Positions 40,524 to 50,257 of a stretch of 64,000 nucleotides of DNA are shown here, piece after piece. The DNA is from Nematopogon swammerdamellus. Its lineage: Eukaryota > Arthropoda > Insecta > Lepidoptera > Adelidae. The translations under genes and the position numbers were made by a program. Within the stretch, counting starts at the first letter, position 1, and every line of letters starts with the position of its first letter. Below the pieces are notes generated by a model that was given only the letters and a program-made list of their open reading frames with translations, was not told the DNA's origin and did not search any database. The stretch lies in assembly GCA_946902875.1 (NCBI GenBank), contig OX336348.1:15773741-15837740 (forward strand). Reading direction: 5' to 3'.

Positions 40524-41993
40524 CTAGCTTTTGCCCGCGGCTTCGCTCGCGTGAAATTCGTATTTCAAAGGAAGAAAGTAAGTAACTAAGGGCGAGCTGG
40601 GTTCAGGTAAACCATAAACCGTCTCGAAGAAAGTGAGTAACTTTTTGAGGCCGAAGGCGGAGTTGCGTTCAGGAAGACGATAAACCTTCTCGAAGACAGT
40701 AAGTAACTATGGGCGAGGCCGAAGGCCGAGCTGTGTTCAGGAAGAGGATAAACCATCTTTAAGAAAGTAAGTAACAAAGGGCGAGGCCGAAGGCCGAGCT
40801 GCGTTCAGGAAGAGGATAACCTTTTCGAAGAAAGTAAGTAACTATGGGCGAGGCCGAAGGCCGAGCTTCGTTCAGGATGAGAGTAAACTTTTCGAAGAAA
40901 GTAAGTAACAGAGAGCGAGGCCGAAGGCCGAGCTGCGTTCAGGAAAACTATAAACCTTCTCGAAGACAGTAAGTAACTATGGGCGAGGCCGATGGCCGAG
41001 CTGCGTTCAGGAAGAGGATAACCTTTTCCAAGAAAGGAAGTAACAGAGGGCGAGGCCGAAGGCCGAGCTGCGTTCAGGAAGACGATAAACCTTTTCGAAG
41101 ACAGTAAGTAACAGAGGGCGAGTCCGAAGGCCGAGCGGCGTTCAGGAAGACCATAAATCTTCTCGAAGAAAGTAACTTCTTTGTTACTTACTTTCTTCGA
41201 AAAGGTTTATCCTCTTCCTGAACTCATCTCGGCTTTCGGCCTCTCCCATAGTTACTTATTGTCTTCGAGAATTTTTCGTCTTCCTGAACGCAGCTCGGCC
41301 TTCGGCCTCGCCCATAGTTACTTACTGTCTTCGAAAAGGTTTATCGTCTTCCTGAACGCAGCTAGGCCTTCTTCCTGAACGCAGCTCGGCCTTCGGTCTT
41401 GCCCATAGTTACTTACTGTCTTCGAGAAGGTTTATCGTTTTCCTGAACGCAGCTCGGCCTTCGGCCTCGCCCTCTGTTACTTACTTTCTTCGAAAAGTTT
41501 ACCCTCATCCTGAACGCAGCTCGGCCTTCGGCCTCGCCCATAGTTACTTACTGTCTTCGAAAAGTTTTATCGTCTTCCTGAACGCAGCTCGGCCTTCGGC
41601 CTCGCCCTCTGTTACTTACTTTCTTCGAAAAGTTTACCCTCATCCTGAACGCAGCTCGGCCTTCGGCCTTGCCCATAGTTACTTACTTTCTTCGAAAAGG
41701 TTACCCTCTTCCTGAACGCAGCTCGGCCTTCGGCCTCGCCCTTTGTTACTTACTTTCTTAAAGACGGTTTATCCTCTTCCTGAACGCAGCTCGGCCTTCG
41801 GCCTCGCCCATAGTTACTGTCTTCGGAGAAGGTTTATCGTCTTCCTGAACGCAACTCCGCCTTCGGCCTCAAAAAGTTACTCACTTTCTTCGAGACGGTT
41901 TATCGTTTACCTGAACCCAGCTCGCCCTTAGTTACTTACTTTCTTTCTTTGAAATACGAATTTCACGCGAGCGAAGCCGCGGGCAAAAGCTAG
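40524..41993. mobile_element. Head-to-head Helitron-like foldback filled with 67-bp repeats
   Basis: Both ends carry the same Helitron-like terminus in opposite orientation (ACTAGCTTTTGCCCGCGG at 40523-40540; CCGCGGGCAAAAGCTAGT at 41977-41994). Inside, about 9 tandem units of ~67-69 bp lie in one orientation (40570-41170) and about 11 in the other (41185-41935), meeting at 41175-41185. Each unit carries the palindromic GGCCGAAGGCC and AGCTGCGTTCAGGAAG. Small open frames across the repeats are by-products of the unit length. Confidence 0.85.
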
Positions 41994-42439
41994 TTATAAC
42001 AATAAAAACATATGGTACATATCACTACAAAGATGTATTTTTTTTTAATTAACTGCATATTTACTTTTCCTTTAAATAGAACAGAAATTGTTATATTTCA
42101 ATTTTCCGCTATTTTCGCTCTCCTGGACAATTTAGCATTTGGTTAATACAGTGTTTCACTCTGGAGCCGATAGGTTTGCACCTAAAATTAATCAAATAGA
42201 TACCTAACGAAGTTAACCTACATAATATTATGAATCGAATAAGTCTGCTCAAGACAATGCATACACACACCGCGCTCCGCCAGACCGCACCCCGCGCCAC
42301 TAACCCCCGCCGCGCCGCGCCGCTCTTTATTTCGGCGCTTGGAACAATTCGATTTGTATGGGAGCCACATCTTAGCGTAGCCGGAAGTGAATTTTAGTAA
42401 GCCTATCCTGTGTCCCGTATAGCCTATCCTGTGTCCCGT
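41994..42439. other. Intergenic, with a GC-rich patch and a 21-bp duplication
   Basis: 42270-42330 is very C/G-rich. At 42399-42440 'AGCCTATCCTGTGTCCCGTA' is present twice in tandem, ending exactly where the inverted duplication starts. Confidence 0.55.
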
Positions 42440-43147
42440 ATTGGGGTCGTAAGTCCTTCCCAGACTTGGCTATAGCCTTAGATGCTTTCAGGCCTTCGGA
42501 GAGGTCCTCGCCGAATAGGAGTTTGTCTATTTTGGAGTTTTGTATGGCATCCTTGGTGTCTTTATTAAGACCAGCGATGATGTAGTTTCTCCGTGTGAGC
42601 GAATCCGTATGATGGACATCACACAACAGTCGACCTGCGTCGCAGATAAGCTTGAGGAGTTCTGGGTCCGGTGATGCCGTGATCAACTTGTTGAAGGACA
42701 TCCCGATGCAGGATAGGGCTATACCAATTTGTTTCTGTTTGTTTTCAATGGCCTTGTCTCGTTTGATGGCAGCCTCGGCCATTGAAAATTTTATTTCGGC
42801 GTTTAACTCGGGCGCATCCAACGTAGTACAATTTTTTGGAATTAGGTAGAGCTTGCTTATTTCTTGTTTGGATTCTCTCTTGAGACCGTTTGTGAGGATG
42901 TGTTTCCACCTGGAAACTATATCTTTATGTAGGGTTGGACCATGTTGTTCGACAGTTGGGTCTTCACCCAAAATATTCAAGATAGTGTCGTTTAGTACCG
43001 AGCCTTCTCCCTCCCCATCTGCAGACTTGCCGCAGGTGACGCCTTGCAGTGCCTGGCGCGTTGGAGAGTTGTCGCCGATGATGACAGCTGCTGCGGCGGG
43101 GGTGTCATCTAACTCGTCCGGGGGCTGCGGCGGGTTGTCAGCGCACA
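42372..43147 (-). pseudogene. DIRS gag exon 2, frame intact but truncated
   Basis: Here the A6 run is in frame, so the coding sequence from 'VCADNPPQPPDEL' runs through 'KLYLIPKNCTTLDAPEL' to 'KDLRPQ' without a shift, unlike the right copy. Past 42440 the frame enters unrelated DNA ('YGTQDRLYGTQDRLTK', which translates the 21-bp tandem duplication) and stops at 42372. Exon 1 equivalent is 44096-43847. Confidence 0.75.
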
Positions 43148-44350
43148 CTGCAATGGAGAGTGTCCTGTGCTTTACACGTTTGTGAAGTAACAGTCCTGTC
43201 GACTGTACACAGCACTGTGTAGACCACCTAGTGAAGGGGTTCGCATGCCGACCGAATACCACACTATGGTTGATAGTATCGTGAAGGATACAGCCCTGTC
43301 GGCTGAACACAACACTATGGTCGATTGTGCAGTGAAGGAATCAGCCCTGTTGGCTGAACGCAACACTAGAATTATGGCGTAACGAGACCTCAGAAGATGC
43401 GCCCTTGTGTAGAGTGGCGGAAAGTAGAAGCGTATGCACAGCAATGGCCCAGCACTGTGTTTAGTCACGGCCGCCTTTCCTATGCCTGCATGTGCCTAGG
43501 TGTTCTTTTCTTAGCAGCCGTATTTGGCTTCAGTACGGCCGTAACATGTGACATTTTAATAGGTAGGTACTTACACAGCGCTTTCCTCTAATTGCATAAA
43601 AAAGCAGTGTGTATTCGTATTAGGTACGATTCTATACCACATTTATAATCTTGGGGGTAGAAAGCTGGATAAAAGTGGAAGAAAAAACTAATTACCTACG
43701 TTTATTTTTCCGGAACGTTCCGTCCGGCGGTCAGTGACCTCATGACCTACATACTCAGTTTAGGTATATCTACGCGCGATGAGCGCGCCGGACGATAATC
43801 AATCAGTAACTGAGAGGTTACTTATGCATGTTATATAGGTAAGTACCTTCTAGGTCCGGTGCGTCGGATGACGGGGAAGCCGGGCGCGAAGCATCCTCGG
43901 TCGGTAATGGCGCCGCTCGCTCCGCGTCATATGCGATGTCGGCTGGCGCGCGGCGGGTAGGCGGTGAGTCATTTTCGCTCGATGCGGATGACGCACTGTG
44001 GTGGCGACGCCGCCGTCGTCTTGATAGTTTCCTTTCTAGTCTTCGGATCTTCTTCTTGATGTGGTCCTCGCTGCCGCTGTGTCGGCGTTTCGGCATTTTG
44101 GGAGCGCGTAAACGAACGAAAAATCGGAGCGAAGCGAGAACGTACCGGTCGCGCGAGCACAAAATGGTACAATGAAGATCCACAGGTGGCGCCGCAGGCG
44201 CAGGGACGGCGGTGTTGCCTAGTAGGGGTTAACATTTTTGTCTTTATTCTCTTTAAAGCTCTAAAAATTGTGCCGAGAACGCGTGTACACACGGTCTACT
44301 ACAAGTATAATATAATAAATCATCTCGGGCGAAACTTAGTGAAGTACAAT
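42440..44350 (-). mobile_element. Partial DIRS element (5' half) in the left arm
   Basis: Mirrors 48143-50054: left terminus (44336-44350), inverted terminal repeat (44171-44335), gag exon 1, intron and most of exon 2. It ends at the arm boundary. Polymerase and recombinase are missing. Confidence 0.85.
43847..44096 (-). pseudogene. DIRS gag exon 1, left-arm copy
   Basis: Mirror of 48397-48646: MPKRRHSGSEDH start, a basic 'KLSRRRRRRHHSASSASS' stretch and an acidic/proline tail. It is followed by the same AAG|GT donor. Confidence 0.7.
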
Positions 44351-44536
44351 CTAGATAGACCCACGGCAGTGTCAGACAAGTTCGCAAAGCAACAGGGCGA
44401 CACGCACGCCACACACCGGCCGTAGGTTATATTATATTACACGAACCGTCTCTGGCCATTTTCGACCCCCCCCCCCCCCTTCCCCTCCATAACTTAAAAT
44501 CTATTTCACCTACATAATTGAAATTTTCAAAAAGGG

Positions 44537-46366
44537 TTGCGAGGCGGCCATTCATGCTACTACGTCATATACATTTCATCAAACAAATTTTCCCAAAAAA
44601 TTCTTCTTAAAATTGATATAAAGAATGCATTTAATTCAGTCGAGAGGGACACTATTTTAATTAGAATTAAAGATAAAGCCCCTGCCCTTCTTCCTTATCT
44701 TTGGCAATGCAATTCAAATCCACCTTTTCTTTTCTTTGGGACAAAAACCATCTCCTCCCAGGTCGGTGCCCAACAAGGAGATCCCCTAGGCCCACTAATA
44801 TTTAGTTTGGCAATACAACCAATTTTAGAAAAGATATCAAGTGAATTGAATATTTGGTATTTAGATGATGGAACGCTTGGAGGCCAAACAGCAGATGTTT
44901 TAAGTTATTGTAAAATGCTCATTAGTGAATTTAATTCAATTGGTCTTCAATTTAATACGAACAAATGTGAATTGATATTCTTAGGCAGCGATCCTATTGT
45001 CAGCAGTTTTCCAGTACTTCTTGATTTGCTACCTGGTCTCCACATAACCCATGCTCATGAGCTAGAATTATTAGGCGCCCCTATTTCTTCTGAAGCAACA
45101 CCCGGCTTTCTAGATAAGAAATTAACCATCATCGAGGAGATGTTAGGCCGCCTGCGCTCGCTGCATCCTCATGTTGGATATGTTTTGCTAAAAAATTGTT
45201 TTGCAATGCCCAGAATGACCTGCCTTACTCGAACATCTCCTACGTGGCTTTTTAAAGACCAAATTCGAAAAATAGATAGGCTTTTTCGACATTCTTTAGA
45301 AACTATCCTTAATATAAAATTAGACAATGACCAATGGATGCAGGCATTTTTACCCGTTCGCAGCGGAGGGATTGGTGTGCGTCGTATCGAGGACGTTGGA
45401 GTCCCGGCGTTTCTGGGCTCGGCTTTCGGAGTCACAGAACTTGTCACAGCCATATTACCACAAACTAGTGACAAGCCTGTGATTTGCTTCCTAGATGAGG
45501 CCATAAACGTCTGGAAGGCCCTGTGCCCAAATGAGGACTTACCACTCGCCAAAATTAGCCAAAAGGTTTGGGACCTGCCCGTAGTTAAAGCTTTACATGA
45601 ATCTCTTCAAGAATCGGTCTCCCCCGTCGAACTAGCTCGGATAAAAGCAGTCTCCACTCCAGAATCAGGATGCTGGCTACATGCTATGCCGTCTCCGCAG
45701 ACCGGCACACTTTTGGATAGCAACACACTCCGCCTAGCAATAGCATTACGCTTAGGTTGTGACGTTTGCCAACCCCATTTATGTGTTTGTGGAAATTCGG
45801 TGAACTCGAAAGGCCGCCATGGCCTAAGCTGTTGCAAAAGCGCAGGTAGGTTCTCTCGGCACGCCGCGCTGAATGAAATTATAAAAAGAGCCTTTAATTC
45901 AATTCATGTTCCATCTATTCGAGAACCTGTTGGCCTAAGTAGGGAAGACGGGAAGAGGCCAGACGGAATGTCTTTGATTCATTGGTCCAGAGGCAGAGCC
46001 ATTGTTTGGGATGCGACGTGTGCAGATACTTTGGCAGATTCTCATGTGTCTGCCACATCTCGCCATGCTGGCGCCGCTGCGGAATCAGCAGCTCGCTCGA
46101 AGCACCTAAAGTACTTGACAATTAAGACCAATCACGATTTCGTGGCCTTTGCCGTCGAGACTTTAGGTGCTTGGAGCAAAGAGGCAAAGTCACTAACCTC
46201 CGTTTTAAGTCAAAAATTAATTGACCTGTCAGGCAATCTTAAGGCAGGGCAATACCTTAAACAGCGGATAGCAATCGCTATCCAGCGCGGAAATGCTGCG
46301 AGCGTTTTGGGTACCCTACGAGGAGAGAGTGACCAAAATTTGTGTGAATTTTTTTATGTTGTTTAG
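44537..46366 (+). pseudogene. Non-LTR RT with restriction-like endonuclease, 5'-truncated
   Basis: A 609-codon open frame. RT palm: 'KIDIKNAFNSVE' (Asp ~27), 'QQGDPLGPLIFS' (~79-90) and 'WYLDDGTLGG' (108-111). Next comes a long thumb/linker ('RSGGIGVRRIEDV'), a zinc-like segment (CVCGNSV...GRHGLSC...GRFSRH), and a PD-(D/E)XK-like endonuclease signature 'KRPDGMSL' (Asp ~476) with 'AIVWDATCAD' (Asp ~492), and 'QRIAIAIQRGNAASVLG' near the end. This order fits R2/NeSL/CRE-type LINEs rather than AP-endonuclease LINEs. The N-terminus and RT fingers are missing; similarity starts near 44590. A 3' tail runs to about 46440 with an AATAAA. I cannot name the clade. Confidence 0.78.
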
Positions 46367-46440
46367 GTTAGTTTATTATTAGTCTTAGTAGTTATTTGTT
46401 AATTTCATATTGTGCAATAAATATATTTTCCTTTATTGAA

Positions 46441-46992
46441 ATTTTGCCTGTCTAAGACCCTCTTCTAATTACCAAATCTGAAATTTAAATAAAAACCCCT
46501 TACTATTCGCGAGTTAATGACGTCCGAAAATCACTATTTTCATCACTGACTGACTGACTGACTGGCTGACTGACTGGCTGACTGACTGACTCATCAAAAG
46601 TTTAGAATACTTCCAGGTAACCTAGGAAATAAGAAATTGGTATGGAGGTAGGTTATTGGACGAATATAAAGGAAAAAGTCTGAAATCGTCATATTAAGCT
46701 GGCCACACACGGAGACTCCATTTCCAAGACGCCGCGTCCGGCGCGTTCGCTCGGATGCCGTCCATTTCTGCCACACACACGGAGACTCCGACTCCACGCC
46801 GCCGCGCCAGTGTCAGTGTGCGGCTCGACTTCTATCCGTGTCCTATGACTCGTCTCAAATGCTCTTCGCTATGGAGGTCAACGAATCGGAAGCGGAATTT
46901 TTACTGTTTGCAGCAGCTGCTTGCATGCATAGTGATAAAAAACTGTTTAAAAAGAAACATTGAACGGACCTCAAAAAACAGCTACTTAGAAA
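46441..46992. other. Intergenic with a (GACT)n microsatellite and a short duplication
   Basis: 46545-46592 is a run of GACT with a few GGCT units. The string CCACACACGGAGACTCC occurs at 46703-46719 and again at about 46773-46789, preceded by TTAA at 46694; this may be a decayed MITE. Confidence 0.55.
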
Positions 46993-47107
46993 TAAAAATG
47001 ATTAAATAATTGAGTTGAAGGCGGTATAAAAGCACAAGAGGGCTTCATCTAAAAAAAATCTGGTGTGCTTTTGTGCCGCCTTCAACATAATTATTTAATC
47101 ATTTTTA
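46993..47107. repeat. Palindromic MITE with GAAGGCGG arms
   Basis: The left half (46993-47045) and right half (47060-47107) are inverted copies: AATGATTAAATAATT and TTGAAGGCGG on the left face the complements on the right. Related in style and in the GAAGGCGG block to 54301-54510. Confidence 0.7.
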
Positions 47108-47486
47108 GTTTTAAGTAGGTAGTTGTTTTTGGAAATCGGTAATTTTTTAAAAATTTAAAAAATTTTTTATTTCACTCTTTTTTAGTAATATCACATAATA
47201 TTCGAATATTGTGCAATTCCAACGATATTATATACATACGGGTCGAATTGATAACCTTCCTTTTTTATATTAATAATAATAATATTATCGGAGAACTCCG
47301 TAACCACGGCCTGCACCCGCCGGCGCGCTTAGAGGCTTGTCTCCCACCGCCGCCGCCGATATTACAATTTTTAGTTTTTGTATTAATTTTGTGTATTTTT
47401 ATTACTTTTTTGTATATTATATGTAAAATTAATAGAAAATTTTGAAAACGTGAAAGCGTGTAAATAATGGAAAATAATATAACCGT
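47108..47486. other. AT-rich spacer
   Basis: Nothing coding recognised. It includes an (ATA)n-like patch near 47265-47285. Confidence 0.4.
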
Positions 47487-47956
47487 CTGCTGACAATAGG
47501 ATCGCTGCCTAAGAATATCAATTCACATTTGTTCGTATTAAATTGAAGACCAATTGAATTAAATTCACTAATGAGCATTTTACAATAACTTAAAACATCT
47601 GCTGTTTGGCCTCCAAGCGTTCCATCATCTAAATACCAAATATTCAATTCACTTGATATCTTTTCTAAAATTGGTTGTATTGCCAAACTAAATATTAGTG
47701 GGCCTAGGGGATCTCCTTGTTGGGCACCGACCTGGGAGGAGATGGTTTTTGTCCCAAAGAAAAGAAAAGGTGGATTTGAATTGCATTGCCAAAGATAAGG
47801 AAGAAGGGCAGGGGCTTTATCTTTAATTCTAATTAAAATAGTGTCCCTCTCGACTGAATTAAATGCATTCTTTATATCAATTTTAAGAAGAATTTTTTGG
47901 GAAAATTTGTTTGATGAAATGTATATGACGTAGTAGCATGAATGGCCGCCTCGCAA
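47487..47956 (-). pseudogene. Non-LTR RT fragment, right-arm copy
   Basis: Repeats, in opposite orientation, the first ~157 codons of the RT at 44537 including YLDDG, then ends at the arm edge (47487), where unrelated DNA follows. Confidence 0.8.
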
Positions 47957-48157
47957 CCCTTTTTGAAAATTTCAATTATGTAGGTGAAATAGATTTTAAG
48001 TTATGGAGGGGAAGGGGGGGGGGGGGGTCGAAAATGGCCAGAGACGGTTCGTGTAATATAATATAACCTACGGCCGGTGTGTGGCGTGCGTGTCGCCCTG
48101 TTGCTTTGCGAACTTGTCTGACACTGCCGTGGGTCTATCTAGATTGTACTTCACTAA

Positions 48158-48322
48158 GTTTCGCCCGAGATGATTTATTATATTATACTTGTAGTAGACC
48201 GTGTGTACACGCGTTCTCGGCACAATTTTTAGAGCTTTAAAGAGAATAAAGACAAAAATGTTAACCCCTACTAGGCAACACCGCCGTCCCTGCGCCTGCG
48301 GCGCCACCTGTGGATCTTCATT
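48158..48322 (+). repeat. DIRS left inverted terminal repeat
   Basis: Starts GTTTCGCCCGAGATG and ends GATCTTCATT; the inverted partner is 53487-53651. Also present in the left arm of the inverted duplication (44171-44335). Confidence 0.9.
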
Positions 48323-48396
48323 GTACCATTTTGTGCTCGCGCGACCGGTACGTTCTCGCTTCGCTCCGATTTTTCGTTCGTTTACGCGCTCCCAAA

Positions 48397-48646
48397 ATGC
48401 CGAAACGCCGACACAGCGGCAGCGAGGACCACATCAAGAAGAAGATCCGAAGACTAGAAAGGAAACTATCAAGACGACGGCGGCGTCGCCACCACAGTGC
48501 GTCATCCGCATCGAGCGAAAATGACTCACCGCCTACCCGCCGCGCGCCAGCCGACATCGCATATGACGCGGAGCGAGCGGCGCCATTACCGACCGAGGAT
48601 GCTTCGCGCCCGGCTTCCCCGTCATCCGACGCACCGGACCTAGAAG
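48397..48646 (+). CDS. DIRS gag exon 1
   Basis: Starts at ATG 48397, just inside the terminal repeat. The 83 codons encode a strongly basic N-terminus (MPKRRHSGSEDHIKKK, then an Arg run) and an Asp/Ser/Pro-rich tail 'RPASPSSDAPDLE'. It ends in phase 1 at AAG|GTACTT, a good 5' splice site. Joined to 49346 it keeps frame with the rest of Gag; unspliced it would stop 30 bp later (48673-48675). The basic stretch suggests RNA binding or nuclear entry, by inference. An in-frame upstream extension to 48310 lies in the terminal repeat and is less likely the start. Confidence 0.65.
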
Positions 48647-49345
48647 GTACTTACCTATATAACATGCATAAGTAACCTCTCAGTTACTGATTGATTATCG
48701 TCCGGCGCGCTCATCGCGCGTAGATATACCTAAACTGAGTATGTAGGTCATGAGGTCACTGACCGCCGGACGGAACGTTCCGGAAAAATAAACGTAGGTA
48801 ATTAGTTTTTTCTTCCACTTTTATCCAGCTTTCTACCCCCAAGATTATAAATGTGGTATAGAATCGTACCTAATACGAATACACACTGCTTTTTTATGCA
48901 ATTAGAGGAAAGCGCTGTGTAAGTACCTACCTATTAAAATGTCACATGTTACGGCCGTACTGAAGCCAAATACGGCTGCTAAGAAAAGAACACCTAGGCA
49001 CATGCAGGCATAGGAAAGGCGGCCGTGACTAAACACAGTGCTGGGCCATTGCTGTGCATACGCTTCTACTTTCCGCCACTCTACACAAGGGCGCATCTTC
49101 TGAGGTCTCGTTACGCCATAATTCTAGTGTTGCGTTCAGCCAACAGGGCTGATTCCTTCACTGCACAATCGACCATAGTGTTGTGTTCAGCCGACAGGGC
49201 TGTATCCTTCACGATACTATCAACCATAGTGTGGTATTCGGTCGGCATGCGAACCCCTTCACTAGGTGGTCTACACAGTGCTGTGTACAGTCGACAGGAC
49301 TGTTACTTCACAAACGTGTAAAGCACAGGACACTCTCCATTGCAG
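48647..49345 (+). other. Putative spliceosomal intron in DIRS gag
   Basis: 699 bp with GT (48647) and AG (49344-49345) ends. The donor is AAG|GTACTT. The acceptor is CTCTCCATTGCAG|TGTGCG with a pyrimidine-rich lead. The junction is phase 1 and restores the Gag frame (GAA G|TG TGC GCT). The intron has stops in the exon 1 frame. Confidence 0.6.
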
Positions 49346-50257
49346 TGTGCGCTGACAACCCGCCGCAGCCCCCGGACGAGTTAGATGACACCCCCGCCGC
49401 AGCAGCTGTCATCATCGGCGACAACTCTCCAACGCGCCAGGCACTGCAAGGCGTCACCTGCGGCAAGTCTGCAGATGGGGAGGGAGAAGGCTCGGTACTA
49501 AACGACACTATCTTGAATATTTTGGGTGAAGACCCAACTGTCGAACAACATGGTCCAACCCTACATAAAGATATAGTTTCCAGGTGGAAACACATCCTCA
49601 CAAACGGTCTCAAGAGAGAATCCAAACAAGAAATAAGCAAGCTCTACCTAATTCCAAAAAAATTGTACTACGTTGGATGCGCCCGAGTTAAACGCCGAAA
49701 TAAAATTTTCAATGGCCGAGGCTGCCATCAAACGAGACAAGGCCATTGAAAACAAACAGAAACAAATTGGTATAGCCCTATCCTGCATCGGGATGTCCTT
49801 CAACAAGTTGATCACGGCATCACCGGACCCAGAACTCCTCAAGCTCATCTGCGACGCAGGTCGACTATTGTGTGATGTCCATCATACGGATTCGCTCACA
49901 CGGAGAAACTACATCATCGCTGGTCTTAATAAAGACACCAAGGATGCCATACAAAACTCCAAAATAGACAAACTCCTATTCGGCGAGGACCTCTCCGAAG
50001 GCCTGAAAGCATCTAAGGCTATAGCCAAGTCTGGGAAGGACTTACGACCCCAATCCTCGAAGCAACCTAAAACACAAAATAAAAGACCCTTCGCATCAAG
50101 ACCAAAAAACTTCAAGAGCCCGACTCTGCACCAGAACAGGAACCACTTCCCCCTGCAGCAGTACTCGGGCAATCGCCAGCACCAGCAGCCGAGGAGGACA
50201 ACCAACAAGCCGGCGACACCGCGGACCTACCACCAGTCCAACAGGGGTCGCCGCTAA
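49346..50257 (+). pseudogene. DIRS gag exon 2, with a one-base frameshift
   Basis: From 'CADNPPQPPDELDD' through a helical central domain ('RWKHILTNGLKRES', 'AIKRDKAIENKQKQIGIALS', 'NYIIAGLNKDTKDAI') to a basic, Gln/Asn-rich C-terminus ('NRNHFPLQQYSGN', 'TYHQSNRGRR'). A run of seven A at 49656-49662 shifts the frame; the left-arm copy has six and is continuous. The pol frame overlaps the last 175 bp in the -1 frame. The role is the Gag-like structural protein of DIRS elements. Confidence 0.8.

Larger units (their letters stand above)
42440..45006 (-). repeat. Left arm of the 2.57-kb inverted duplication
   Basis: Reverse complement of 47487-50054. The only difference I found in 2567 bp is one A in a homopolymer (six here at 42832-42837, seven at 49656-49662), and the C14 run is the same length in both. 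It contains a truncated DIRS 5' half on the minus strand, its flank, and the first part of a non-LTR RT on the plus strand. Confidence 0.88.
47487..50054 (+). repeat. Right arm of the 2.57-kb inverted duplication
   Basis: Inverted copy of 42440-45006. It begins inside the non-LTR RT (minus strand) and ends inside the gag of the complete DIRS element, which continues past it. Confidence 0.88.

Noticed and set aside
42440..44350. A second complete DIRS element
   Set aside because: It stops in gag at the arm boundary and lacks pol, recombinase and a right end.
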